A stretch of 64,000 bases of DNA from NCBI GenBank assembly GCA_963693285.1, contig OY848926.1, positions 1,989,001-2,053,000 on the forward strand. Reading direction: 5' to 3'. The translations under genes and the position numbers were made by a program. Under the pieces are notes generated by a model, which saw nothing but the letters and a program-made list of their open reading frames with translations, had not been told where the DNA came from and ran no database searches. This document shows positions 40,563 to 53,719 of this stretch, one piece after another (positions within the stretch are counted from its first letter, which is position 1; every line of letters begins with the position of its first letter). Origin of the DNA: Xestospongia muta. Taxonomy: Eukaryota > Porifera > Demospongiae > Haplosclerida > Petrosiidae.

Positions 40563-41744
40563 TAGTATTCCTTTGTGTATTGTTGATAGCATAAACCCCC
40601 ACCATCCTGGTTTTATTCAGACTTGCTGTATTGTATTAAGTGAACTGGTTTCTTGTTGTTTCCTAGAATTATTTATGCTTATATATTGTTATTATGCATG
40701 AATACTTAGCCTTTTCTGATTTTACTTTAATTGCCTCAAAATACACGATATTTGCCTATTACTGTGCTTTGTGATGTTATATTTCTAGTCATGCTAAACT
40801 GGTTGTGAGTTGTGTATATAACATTTTAACCAATGTTAGCCAACACTATATTTCATTGTGTAGTTATATAGTTACCATCTAAGATGATCTGATCACATTC
40901 TGATAACTGTTACTTTGTAAGTTCGATATGTTGTACATGCAGTAGGTTAACATATTCCTGGTGATCTGTGACGTCTATATATGTGTAAAAAAACACTGAC
41001 TACATGTAAGTTTTACCTCATAACAAATGTTAGTATATAATAGATTTATTGTGTTTTAGGCACATATATATTATATTGAAGATGTTTCTTTTGGTGGTGA
41101 GTTGGAACAAATAATGTATTTTCTTTCTTTTCTATGGTTGCTGCTCTATATCATGGATCATCTATCTCCCTGGAGTCTCGGTCTCGCCAACATTTTTTAA
41201 ACTATGTTTATAGTGACGTTGGTATTCTGTTTCTACAACAACAAAAAATGGTAGTCTGATACCTGACAACATTTTCTGGTAACAGTTTGTAAGTAAATGT
41301 AAGTTCATTGTTGTAGATGCAGTTGTTATTAATTATGAGCTCTGAAGTTCTGATAGGACGTTTAGTGCCAAAAAGATGCCAGCAGAAACAAAGCTATACT
41401 GCCTATGAAAAGGAGAGAAGTTTACATGCTTAGAATATGAAATGAGCCTTTAAGTGCACATATAATTTGATGAGTTAACATTCTTATTAAAAGCCTATAG
41501 CATTGGTTTCTGCCTATGAAAAGGAGAGAAGTTTACATGCTTAGAATATGGAATGAGCCTTTAAGTGCACATATAATTTGATGAGTTACCATTCTTATTA
41601 AAAGCCTATAGCATTGGTTTCTGCCTATGAAAAGGAGAGAAGTCTACATGCTTAGAATATGGAATGAGCCTTTAAGTGCACATATAATTTGATGACTTAG
41701 CATTCCTATTAAAAGCCTATAGCATAGGTCTGGTGCATTTACCA
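40563..41744. repeat. Spacer between satellite arrays with a 111-bp triplication
   Basis: Mostly unique AT-rich DNA. From about 41398 to 41728 a ~111-bp unit (starting ctgcctatgaaaaggagaga, ending aaaagcctatagcat) occurs three times with few differences. No gene seen. Confidence 0.85.
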
Positions 41745-44700
41745 TAATGTAACTCACCTGTCTACTGTGTCCTAATGTAAAACTCCCATCTACTGTGTCA
41801 TAACATAATTGTCTACTGTGTCATAATGTAAAACTCCCATCTACTGTGTCATAACATAACTCACCTGTCTACTGTGTCCTAATGTAAAACTCCCAACTAC
41901 TGTGTCATAATGTAACTCAATTGTCTACTGTGTCCTAATGTAACACTCACATCTACTGTGTCATAATGTAACTTACCTGTCTACTGTGTCCTAATGTAAA
42001 ACTCCCATCTACTGTGTCATAATGTAACTCACTTGTCTACTGTGTCCTAATGTAACACTCACATCTACTGTGTCATAACGTAACTCAATTGTCTACTGTG
42101 TCCTAATGTAACACTCACATCTACCGTGTCATAACGTAACTCACCTGTCTACTGTGTAATAATATAAAACTCACATCTACTGTGTCATAACGTAACTCAA
42201 TTGTCTACTGTGTCCTAATGTAACACTCACATCTACTGTGTCATAACGTAACTCAATTGTCTACTGTGTCCTAATGTAAAACTCACATCTACTGTGTCAT
42301 AACGTAACTCACCTGTCTACTGTGTCCTAATGTAAAACTCCCATCTACTGTGTCATAATGTAACTCAATTGTCTACTGTGTCCTAATGTAACACTCCCAT
42401 CTACTGTGTCATAACGTAACTCACCTGTCTACTGTGTCCTAATGTAAAACTCACATCTACTGTGTCATAACGTAACTCAATTGTCTACTGTGTCCTAATG
42501 TAACACTCACATCTACCGTGTCATAACGTAACTCACCTGTCTACTGTGTAATAATATAAAACTCACATCTACTGTGTCATAACGTAACTCAATTGTCTAC
42601 TGTGTCCTAATGTAACACTCACATCTACTGTGTCATAATGTAACTCAATTGTCTACTGTGTCCTAATGTAAAACTCACATCTACTGTGTCATAATGTAAC
42701 TCACCTGTCTACTGTGTCCTAATGTAAAACTCCCATCTACTGTGTCATAACGTAACTCAATTGTCTACTGTGTCCTAATGTAACACTCACATCTACTGTG
42801 TCATAACGTAACTCAATTGTCTACTGTGTCCTAATGTAACACTCCCATCTACTGTGTCATAACGTAACTCACCTGTCTACTGTGTCCTAATGTAACACTC
42901 ACATCTACTGTGTCATAACGTAACTCAATTGTCTACTGTGTCCTAATGTAAAACTCACATCTACTGTGTCATAACGTAACTCAATTGTCTACTGTGTCCT
43001 AATGTAACACTCCCATCTACTGTGTCATAACGTAACTCAATTGTCTACTGTGTCCTAATGTAACACTCCATCTACTGTGTCATAACGTAACTTACCTGTC
43101 TACTGTGTCCTAATGTAAAACTCCCATCTACTGTGTCATAACGTAACTCAATTGTCTACTGTGTCCTAATGTAACACTCACATCTACTGTGTCATAACGT
43201 AACTTACCTGTCTACTGTGTCCTAATGTAAAACTCCCATCTACTGTGTCATAACGTAACTCAATTGTCTACTGTGTCCTAATGTAACACTCACATCTACT
43301 GTGTCATAACATAACTCAATTGTCTACTGTGTCCTAATGTAACACTCCCATCTACTGTGTCATAACGTAACTCACCTGTCTACTGTGTCCTAATGTAAAA
43401 CTCCCATCTACTGTGTCATAATGTAACTCAATTGTCTACTGTGTCCTAATGTAACACTCCCATCTACTGTGTCATAATGTAACTCACCTGTCTACTGTGT
43501 CCTAACATCATTCTCTCAACGACTGTGTTCTAATACAATTGTCCCATCAATTGTGTCCTAATATAATTTTCCCATCTACTGTGTCCAATTGTAATTGTTC
43601 TGTATCCTGTAACCTGATTAATTCTCCCATCTACTGTGTCATAATGTAACTCACTTGTCTACTGTGTCCTAATGTAACACTCACATCTACTGTGTCATAA
43701 CGTAACTCAATTGTCTACTGTGTCCTAATGTAACACTCACATCTACCGTGTCATAACGTAACTCACCTGTCTACTGTGTAATAATATAAAACTCACATCT
43801 ACTGTGTCATAACGTAACTCAATTGTCTACTGTGTCCTAATGTAACACTCACATCTACTGTGTCATAACGTAACTCAATTGTCTACTGTGTCCTAATGTA
43901 AAACTCACATCTACTGTGTCATAACGTAACTCACCTGTCTACTGTGTCCTAATGTAAAACTCCCATCTACTGTGTCATAATGTAACTCAATTGTCTACTG
44001 TGTCCTAATGTAACACTCCCATCTACTGTGTCATAACGTAACTCACCTGTCTACTGTGTCCTAATGTAAAACTCACATCTACTGTGTCATAACGTAACTC
44101 AATTGTCTACTGTGTCCTAATGTAACACTCACATCTACCGTGTCATAACGTAACTCACCTGTCTACTGTGTAATAATATAAAACTCACATCTACTGTGTC
44201 ATAACGTAACTCAATTGTCTACTGTGTCCTAATGTAACACTCACATCTACTGTGTCATAATGTAACTCAATTGTCTACTGTGTCCTAATGTAAAACTCAC
44301 ATCTACTGTGTCATAATGTAACTCACCTGTCTACTGTGTCCTAATGTAAAACTCCCATCTACTGTGTCATAACGTAACTCAATTGTCTACTGTGTCCTAA
44401 TGTAACACTCACATCTACTGTGTCATAACGTAACTCAATTGTCTACTGTGTCCTAATGTAACACTCCCATCTACTGTGTCATAACGTAACTCACCTGTCT
44501 ACTGTGTCCTAATGTAACACTCACATCTACTGTGTCATAACGTAACTCAATTGTCTACTGTGTCCTAATGTAAAACTCACATCTACTGTGTCATAACGTA
44601 ACTCAATTGTCTACTGTGTCCTAATGTAACACTCCCATCTACTGTGTCATAACGTAACTCAATTGTCTACTGTGTCCTAATGTAACACTCCATCTACTGT

Positions 44701-45350
44701 GTCATAACGTAACTTACCTGTCTACTGTGTCCTAATGTAAAACTCCCATCTACTGTGTCATAACGTAACTCAATTGTCTACTGTGTCCTAATGTAACACT
44801 CACATCTACTGTGTCATAACGTAACTTACCTGTCTACTGTGTCCTAATGTAAAACTCCCATCTACTGTGTCATAACGTAACTCAATTGTCTACTGTGTCC
44901 TAATGTAACACTCACATCTACTGTGTCATAACATAACTCAATTGTCTACTGTGTCCTAATGTAACACTCCCATCTACTGTGTCATAACGTAACTCACCTG
45001 TCTACTGTGTCCTAATGTAAAACTCCCATCTACTGTGTCATAATGTAACTCAATTGTCTACTGTGTCCTAATGTAACACTCCCATCTACTGTGTCATAAT
45101 GTAACTCACCTGTCTACTGTGTCCTAACATCATTCTCTCAACGACTGTGTTCTAATACAATTGTCCCATCAATTGTGTCCTAATATAATTTTCCCATCTA
45201 CTGTGTCCAATTGTAATTGTTCTGTATCCTGTAACCTGATTAATTCTCCCATTGATGTGTCATTATGTAACTCACCTGTATACTGTGTCCTAATATAACT
45301 GTCACATCTACTGTGTCATAACATAATTGTCTCAACTACTGTGTTCTAAC
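41745..45350. repeat. 28-bp satellite, subfamily 2, as a 56-bp alternating dimer
   Basis: About 3.6 kb of two alternating monomers. One is CTACTGTGTCATAACGTAAC plus TCAATTGT; the other is CTACTGTGTCCTAATGTAAC plus ACTCACAT. The terminal eight bases vary between a few alternatives (TCACCTGT, TCCCAT and others). The array contains a 1622-bp block present twice (42002-43623 and 43624-45245). Confidence 0.97.
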
Positions 45351-45559
45351 CTATTCACTGTATTATTTGTAGAAAATCTCTTGTCTGTTGCAATCAATTG
45401 CAGACCCTTGTGTAATATTGAGGAATGCCCCTAGTCCACATTGTCAAACGTAATTATATTTATTCATGTGTATTACAGTACTACAGTATTCAATTTGTGT
45501 GTCTTCATAAAATTGTCCTTTATAAGGGTATGGTAAGGTCAGTTTTATTTGTGTTTGTA

Positions 45560-45796
45560 TGATTTGAGCATGATAGGTCATTAAAAATATATTTTGAGCA
45601 TAATAGGCCATTAAAAATATATTTTGAGCATAATAGGCCATTAAAACATCTATTTTGAGCATAACAGGCCATTAAAAATATATTTTGAGCATATTAGGCC
45701 ATTAAAACATCTATTTTGAGCATATTAGGCCACTAAAACATCTATTTTGAGCATATTAGGCCACTAAAACATCTATTTTGAGCATATTAGGCCATT
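45560..45796. repeat. ~31-bp tandem repeat
   Basis: About seven copies of 'attttgagcatattaggccattaaaacatct' variants. In reverse it gives a false MAYYAQNIF repeat ORF. Confidence 0.92.
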
Positions 45797-45934
45797 TAAA
45801 AAAGAATGAGAGGTGGTAGGGTGGGGGGACGGCAATACAGTACCACCTCCACGTGGTGTCGTCTGGAGCATCATAGGTGTGCTAACTATGATGTACTAAG
45901 AGTACTGTTGATCCTCGGCTCATTCTTTTTTGAA
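45795..45934. mobile_element. 140-bp MITE-like element with terminal inverted repeats
   Basis: AAAAAAGAATGAG (45798-45810) is perfectly inverted at 45919-45931. Between the arms is a GC-richer segment (ggtggtagggtggggggacggc ... accacctccacgtgg) that could fold. It sits at the end of the 31-bp array. Confidence 0.5.
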
Positions 45935-45937
45935 CTG

Positions 45938-48700
45938 TATAAATATAGTAGCACATTATTAGTAGATTTTAGAGTTTGAAAGTGTTCTAGCAAAAGGTTG
46001 CATCAATAACATACCATATGTGGCTAGTCTCATAACTTAAGTGATTTTTTACAATTATACTAAAGCCTTCTTTTAATTGGTTTGCTTTTTTGTCTTTTTT
46101 TTAATAGTTTGTATAGCTTCTGTTATAATTGGAGAATGCATGTCCAATTGCTTGTTAGTGATATGTTATGTATTTATGAGACAAACCTTACTGGAAGACA
46201 AATTATTTTAGATATTGCGTGAGCTTTGGGTATTTAAACATTATTTCAAAGTATGTTAAATAATTAAAACCATTTCTCACTAACATATTTTTTTAGATAA
46301 AAATATATTGAGTCAAATGTCAAATTCTACCTGAATGGAGTATATATATTATATGTATAAATGTAATATAGTACTTGTATTTTCTATAACATTTTATTAA
46401 ATGAGGTTATGTCTCAAAGCTGGTGGTGATGAGTTATGACAGTAGTGCAGTAAATTTTGACTACATCAGCAAAAGGTACAATAACAATTCCTTGTATAAT
46501 AGATTAGTAATAATAATATAATGATACATTCTTTCATAATACATTTAATACATTCCTTTTTTGTTAGGATTAGTGAAATTTTAAAGAGCACAAGTTATCC
46601 CTAGATGTATGTGGGTTAACACTTGTTATTCCTATTGAGATCATCACACTAACAGATTCTTTATATGCTCATATAATTGATAAGAAGCAGTCACGATATC
46701 TGGCTTGTTGTTGCTAAATCAGCACATTGCCTTGAGACCTCTAGTTAATGCTTATACAAGCAGTTTACGTCAGCAACTTTTTTAAAGGTAATTTAAATTA
46801 GGAGTACATGTACAAGATTATGTAGACAAGTTATAGTCTACAATACACACTAATATTTTATATTAAATTTACTTGCAGTAGACTATAGAGTAGTAATGTT
46901 ATGATTACCCTGCCTGGTGTACAAAATTATTTTTGACTAAATAATTATATCTGGGTAGTTAATTGGATTCATAATTGTCAAATACTTAAAAGCTTCCATA
47001 TATCAGAGCTGCTGTGGAGCTTTCAAGTTGGACTTGTATCCCCCTCCCTCATTTGCAAGGTTATAAGTTCCTCTTATGCTTTAGTGAATTAAATTTGTAG
47101 ACAGAGTCTAATAGTTTATTCCAGAACCTTTTTAGGCACTCATAGAGATTTAAACCTTGTCATTTCAATATAGTTAGTTCATTACATTTATTGTTCATTT
47201 TATGTAGACAAAAGCCATACCATAAAGAAAAGGAGTCTGTCTAATACCGATAACAAAGATTCTAAAACAATTGAAGAAGATATGTTACTTGTCATGTAAG
47301 ACATAGCAATGTGGAGATCTACTTCACCCAAATCCAACAGAAACAGCTCGCATGGTATGAACACTCTGAAATTATATGAAACATTTTGCACAGAAGTAGT
47401 CACTTTCAAAAAACTCACGGCTACATGTATTTATATAAGTCTTTGTTATCTATTATTAAATTATATCAGTTCTTTCAGTTGCTATGTTTTTCTATTAACT
47501 TTACCATCATCAAAACGTTGTATAAAAGAGATATATTGGCAAGGACAAAGTCTGTTCAATATAGTAGTTTGTTACCATTTGCTTTCTTACTGTTTTCTAC
47601 CCTGACTTTTGATAGCCTGGCTAATAAACCATACTACATGTTTTACCATAGCTATATGAGAAAATGGCCAAAGGAAATGTGTCTTCTACTTCATTGGACA
47701 ATCCAACTAGCATGTTTCAACTTACTATGTTACATTTATTAGACCATTATAGAACCTCGTTATTTTATATCCCTTTTGTCTCTTCATCATGATAATTACA
47801 ATGCAGCATTCAGCAAATTCCTTTTCACAACTTTCAATAAGTATTCATAATGTTAGTCTTCAAGTGTGAAGGAGGAATTAATCACTTGAATGTGCTGTAG
47901 TCTTCTGTTGAATTATGTAAAATACATTTTGTTAATCCCTTCTATGTTTCTACAATATTCATATATTGTATAATAGAATTTAGTATCCTTCCTATTAATC
48001 ACAAGAATGTCCATGTGTTAATTATATGTGGTTTATAACTTAGGCTTTTGTACATTTTCATATATGATGTGAGAATGTGTGTTATATCATCATAAATCCG
48101 TTTATTTATTTAATCTTCAAAAGTAGCATGAAAAATGGAGTAGACATATGAATGCATGCATATAGATAGTCTTACAATACATATTGTACATGGACCCACA
48201 AAGTTCGAACACCAGTACCAGTATAGGAGTTTAAAAGTTGTGGTTAGTTGATTTTATTATTTTTGCAAGGAAATATTTTTTATTTAGAGAGTTTACAAAC
48301 AGCACTACCTGTGTAATAAAATTGCTTTATATCAAAAGTTAAAGCAGATTTTTGCTACAATTTTTTTTATTAAGAACAATAAGTTAACTTATTGATTGTG
48401 TTTTTTAAACATAAGATTTGGCTATGTTGTTAGAAATGCTAACATGATTTGTTTCAATAATAGTGATTTAATACTTTACATTAATATGTTTATTGATTGT
48501 TGAATTTTTAGTTTATACTTTTATTGAGAAAGAGTAGCATATCCATTTTATCTTGTTTCAAACTAGTCTTAAACAATAGTCAATATATGGTATAATTTTA
48601 AACTTAAGGGAAATTATGAAATTAGTATACCAGACCTTTTGTGAAGACACTGTGGGTTGGGAAAGGTAACATTAAATTGAATATTTCCATCATTACAATA
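45938..48700. other. Gene-poor AT-rich stretch
   Basis: No coding region, RNA gene or strong repeat I can support across 2.7 kb. ORFs of about 100 codons near 47309-47742 overlap in different frames and lack any recognisable family pattern. Confidence 0.5.
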
Positions 48701-48715
48701 GTCAAAGGGGCAGTT

Positions 48716-50899
48716 TTAACTGTTAATATCACAAGTTATTGAAGATAAATTTAATTCAGGCCTGCAAACGCAAGTGTCATTTCCCATTAGAAACCCACGT
48801 GGACAGGACTCAATTGTAATGTCAATGACTTTAGCTAAAGGATCAGATAAAGGTTCAATTGAACTTTGAAGTGTAATGAAAGATTTGTCTTATAGGTACA
48901 CTGTGCATTCAGTCTAAAATGCCCACTTGAGCTATCTGATGATGTCAATTTAATCACACCCTCTGTTAAGCCGTTCTTTGCACCAACAGTAGTTAGTGAT
49001 ATATTTATATCAATCCCAGGTATTGCAATTATATTGATGTTGTTAATAGAACAATTTTGTTTATTCAATTCACAAAAACATACCTTTATAGGATCTGATG
49101 ACACTATTGATAGACCTGTCTGTTGAGGGTAGTGTAAAAGGGTTTTAAACTCATCATCTTTATAACATTTGTCAACATTACCACCATATAGGATGTCACC
49201 TGATATGGCAGCTGTAGTGTTGACAAAATAAAACACAGCACTAGAATTATAGTAAGAATGATGAGGAACTCAGTGCTTTCTTTACATTAACTACTTGTGA
49301 TACAAAGATTCCTCCACATGACACATTGGCAAAATTATTTAAAAATGATATGTTCACGGTTTTGTTGGTATGTTCATTTAGTAATAATTGGGAAGACTCA
49401 TACAAGCAATACCACCATAAATGCCAGAATTGTTTAAAAATATGTTATCCCCATCAAATGTTATTTGGCTATTGAAACACACTAAACCACTTGTGTTATG
49501 ATTACTAACTTCAATTTGTTCAAATTTAACATTAGCAATGTTGAATAATACCACAGCAGATTGATATATTTTTCTATATACAGCCAGGTTATTGGTTGCT
49601 TTATTGAAATGAAATAGAACATTCTGAAAGTAGAAGCTACTTAATGTCGAAGTAGCATGAAGAGAATGAAGATACAGTCCTATCTGAGGTATGCAATATT
49701 TTTGAGTATTCTACAGTTACAAAACTCAACTCTACTTTCTTCATAGAAATCAATATACACTCCTCCTCCATCATACTGAGCAGTATTGCTATGTATAGTG
49801 CAATTATGATACTCGATGCTACTTGTCCCACACGTATCAATAAACACTCCTCCTCCATATTTCAGAGCAATATTGTTGTATATATAGTGCAGTTACCAAA
49901 CTCAAAACTACCACCTCCGTGCAATCTAAAGTACACTCTTTCATATTGTAGAGCAATATTGTCATATATATAGCAGTCATGAAACTCAATGTTACCAAGC
50001 AAGTATGATCAAATGTACACTCCCCCATATATCTGTGCAGTATTGTTGTACATAGTGCAGTTACAAAACTCAATAGTACCAATCCCACATGATGTAATGT
50101 ACACTCCTCCTCCATACCCAACAATATTGTGTGAAAAATTACAATTTTTGATGATTACCTCAGCTTCATTATAATTAAAATTCCAAAATCCATTCCAGCT
50201 ACTAATTCCAATATACAATTAGATTTCATGATATTAACTCTGAACAGTCCTTTATGTCGGTCATCATAGACAATGTATGCATTGCCTCCTTCATTCTTAG
50301 GACCTCCATTGTTAGCAAATATGGAATTAGAAACAATCAAATCAAAAGTATTGACTATACAGATCCATAAACTGAACTATTCTGGACTGATACCCATTCC
50401 AATGTGATATTATCTATGTCAACAAAGAATAAACTAACATGGCTAGCTATAGTGCGAGGGATTGCTTGGCTACTGATAGAAGTATAGAACCCACAGTTTG
50501 TTATTGTTAATGATTTCACTGTAACAGCTGTACTACTAGTAAATTTTATGCCAGCCCTCTGTTATCACTACACATTATTACTGACGTGGATTGCATAACT
50601 GTCTCATGAAAGCCTTGTTCTACATCTCCCAGTCCCTGTAGAGTTATATTGCTTACACTATTGATCTCCAATGTACCTTGTAGAGCATGAGTTCCCTCTA
50701 GAAAGTAGAAGATTATGTCATCAGTGAAGTAAGATTTAAAATTAGTAACATAATATGAAAAGTTGTGACAAGGTAGATCATAACGATTGCAGTGTACACG
50801 ATTAGAATCTGCAGTGACATAATACTCAGAAGCAGTAACATATCCACTGTAGATGCACAGTATAACTGATGTTATATAATAGATATTACACCAGCTCAT
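48716..50899 (-). pseudogene. Secreted/surface beta-helix repeat protein, frameshifted
   Basis: It starts with MSWCNIYYITSVILCIYSG, a signal peptide. A conserved N-terminal module follows (YYVTADSNRVHCNRYDLPCH, IFYFLEGTHALQGTLEI, NITLQGLG). Then come right-handed beta-helix type repeats of about 25 residues with the pattern I-E-F-x-N-C-T-I-x-x-N-T-A-x-Y-x-G-G-G-V-Y-I, and finally a Cys-rich region (FCELNKQNCS, ESCPRGFLMGNDTCVC) to a stop at 48716. Frames change several times (near 50550, 50370, 50210 and within the repeats) without splice signals, so it is probably a pseudogene. The repeats are also tandem at DNA level (about 75 bp). I believe this is a large sponge family, but cannot check. 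Confidence 0.6.
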
Positions 50900-51427
50900 G
50901 ATGGCAGCAGATTTAACAATGAAAGTTGAGACAAATAGCTACGTTTGGGTCAAAATTTGCCTTCTATTTATTGCTTCTAGAAATCTTTACGAGAACCAAT
51001 CCAATGCTCAGTAAAAGTCGATGACGTTCGAACTATATCGCTGTTAAATAGTCTACCCTTTCGTTAAAAACACAAGGAACTTGGTTGTTTATTTAACCTA
51101 TATACGGAACGTTGTGGTAACATCCTCGAGAACCAACAATACTCTAAGAGCTATATATTATGATGGACCGAATGTTCAATAAATTTTTTGTTTGTTTTAT
51201 CTGTTCTAATTCCACATGCCTTTAAACATGGCTAGCGCCTTCAGTCCAGCGTGGTTGCCAGATCTCTACAAAACGTAGGGATATATACATCATATCTTTC
51301 TTCTTCCTCTAATGGAGTTGATGCAAAATGTTTGTTTAGACGTACAACCATATACATTAGTCTGTGGTTTCCATCTTTAAATTTGGTAGTACTTAAGTAA
51401 TCTAAACAGTATATTGTTTATCTTTTT
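50900..51427. other. Spacer with a partial copy of the 353-bp repeat
   Basis: No gene seen. About 51276-51380 resembles 53315-53405 (tagggatatatacat, then ggagttgatgcaaaa, then acattagtctgtgg). Confidence 0.55.
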
Positions 51428-52922
51428 CGAAACTTTTCTTCTTATATTACTGGTAACAGTAAGTAAAGGGTTAAATTTGATTGTTGCCTAGCAACATTGG
51501 TGCACCACTGCCATGAAGATCATGATGGCATATCTTGCATAGCCAAACATCATAGTCTTTCTTCCTTTCAACAACATCTTCAATAACTTTCCAAGCATTG
51601 TCGACTGATACTTTTTAGGTTTCTTGGAACTTTTCGATTGTTTAGCTGATAGTCCAATGGTCATGCAGTCATGGCCCTTAGGTCTGTCTACCTCTTTTCT
51701 TTAAAACAGGTGGGAGTTTTAATCCTTCAGAAATACTATAATAAAGTATGGTCGTATTGCTATAACTCACCCAAAGAATTCTTTTGTTTGAAAATCTTAG
51801 AAGGGCTTTAAACAACTGCATTAGTAAAATCAGAGAGAGGCCTCTTCAGACCAACACATTAGTAGTCTTTGTAGAAGGCTGTGGTGGCCTTAAACGACTG
51901 CTAGTACATGTACTTGTACCTTCATTGTAAAACATGTTTGAAACTTTTCTGTAATTGATGTAATCTAACTTACATTGTACATGTATATCTGTAAGTCTCC
52001 CCCAAATGAGTTCATTACAGTTGTGATATTACCCTTATCACATTCATCTTCACTCCCAAAAGTGTCATCATCAGCAGAACCTGTTAACAAAAGAAAGGAT
52101 TAATAAATTATGAGATATGTATTACAGTGTACATAAATTGGCTATACTGTAACTAGACCCTACCCCCTACACATTTAAACCTTTAACTAAACCTTAAACT
52201 GATGGCAAACTTAGCCATGAGAGGAATAATGTATATATGTAAATACCTTTGTCAACTTCAACAAGAGTGACCTCTTCATTGCTTTTCCAATTGTTGACTC
52301 TCCTATGTAACAGTTTTGTTGCTTTGTCTTTTTCTTCTTTATCAAAGTGTCTTTGGTGAGGAAGGTGCTTAAATATTACCTATATAATATTGCCACAAGT
52401 CATGTTAAAACTGACTCCATTCCAACGCTTACCTGTGATATTTTGTGATTATACTCAGTTGAAACACTCTTCATTTCTAAGGCAGTACCACTTACATTAA
52501 CATGAAGGGTAATGTGTGCTGGGCAGTCATGTCTAAATGTACTGTGAATAAAAATCATTATCATCAGCAGATGTGACAATTGCCCTTACTAAGTTGATCT
52601 AATTCCCTTTCCTGTAGCCTTGAAGGACTGCTCTCCGTGTATACAGCAGTACTTTATCTCGTAATATCTTAGTTTGGGCTTGAGTTCTTTTTCCAACCTT
52701 TTCTTTGCAGCCATAGTAGTTCTGGAGTCTCGTTTTTAAAATTCCACACAGTTTCCTGATTTATAATCGTTTAGTTTGGTCTCCAGTTCTACAAAACTGT
52801 AGAATAGATCGACAACATTGAAAGATAGAGCCATTCTCAATCACGTGCACCAATGTTGCTTGGCAACGGCCAAATTTAACCCTTTATTCACCGCTACCGG
52901 TAATATAAGAATAAAAGTTTCG
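51428..52922. mobile_element. 1.5-kb transposon-like element with 78-bp terminal inverted repeats
   Basis: 51428-51505 and 52845-52922 are inverted copies with moderate divergence. Shared blocks include cgaaactttt, cttatattac and aaagggttaaatttg, ending at GTGCAC. The interior carries a minus-strand coding remnant (next entry). The C-terminal coding frame runs into the left repeat. Confidence 0.75.
51478..52713 (-). pseudogene. ZSWIM1/3-like (SWIM/MULE-related) coding remnant in the element
   Basis: Minus-strand exon-like pieces. ATG at 52713: MAAKKRLEKELKPK, CIHGEQSFKATGKGIRST; then TFRHDCPAHITLHVN, MKSVSTEYNHKISQ, a donor-like GT; then VIFKHLPHQRHFDKEEKDKA; then GSADDDTFGSEDECDKGN; then VSVDNAWKVIEDVVERKKDYDVWLCKICHHDLHG near the end. 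The CPAHI...NHxIS...KHLPxQR order is what I recall from ZSWIM1/ZSWIM3 and related transposon proteins. A frame break near 51605 and the lack of a catalytic core suggest a decayed or non-autonomous element. Confidence 0.5.
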
Positions 52923-53027
52923 ATCCCGGTACCGGTAGGTTAGCCACAACGTATCTTTTTACATCAAAATAATTTTGCTAAATGCACATTTCTAACTGTA
53001 TAGTGATTATGATGTATACAACCGTAT

Positions 53028-53653
53028 ACATTAGTCCGTGGTATCCATCTTTGAAAAGGCAATTGCTGAAGGTGAACATTCCATCTGCCAAAATTAAATC
53101 CATTTGGCAAATATTCAAAACGTAGGACTTCTTTCTAATAACAATTACATTACAGTTAAAAGTTTTAAGGATATTTTATAGATACCCTGATAGTATTCTA
53201 CTTATAGCCAACAAAAACACTATAACAATAATAATATTAGTGATATCAATTTCAATCTAAATAATTATTGCTTTAAATATTTTGTCAGTCAAAAGTTTAG
53301 TATAGTGATATAATGTAGGGACATATACATATCTCCTTTCTTCTACTAAAGGAGTTGATGCAAAAACTTATTTACCGTCTACATTAGTCTGTGGTATCCT
53401 TCTTTGAAAAAACAATTGTTGAAAGTGAACATTCCATCTACCAAAATTAAACCCATTTCACAAATATTTCAAACATAGGACTTCTTTCTAATAACAATTG
53501 CATTATACAGTTAAAAGTTTAAGGATATTGTATAGATACCTGATAGTATTCTACTTATGGCCAACCAAAAAAACACTATAATAATATTAGTGATATCAAT
53601 TTTATTCTAAATAATTGCATATTGCTTAAAATATTTTGCCAGTCAAACGTTTA
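53028..53653. repeat. 353-bp direct repeat, two copies
   Basis: 53028-53300 and 53381-53653 align at a constant 353-bp offset with scattered substitutions and small indels, both ending (g/c)cagtcaaa(a/c)gtttag. A partial third copy is at 51276-51380, on the other side of the transposon-like element. Confidence 0.85.
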
Positions 53654-53719
53654 GTGCACAAACTGTAGTATCCTTTTACTGTATCAAGTATACTGTAACC
53701 AATATAATAGACAATCATT

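Noticed and set aside
39106..45350. CRISPR-like array
   Set aside because: Repeats are contiguous or drift gradually without unique spacers, no cas genes are near, and the genome is animal. It is a satellite.
47309..47742. ORFs of 98 and 118 codons
   Set aside because: Overlapping, hydrophobic, biased by AT-rich composition, with no recognisable motif or splice context.
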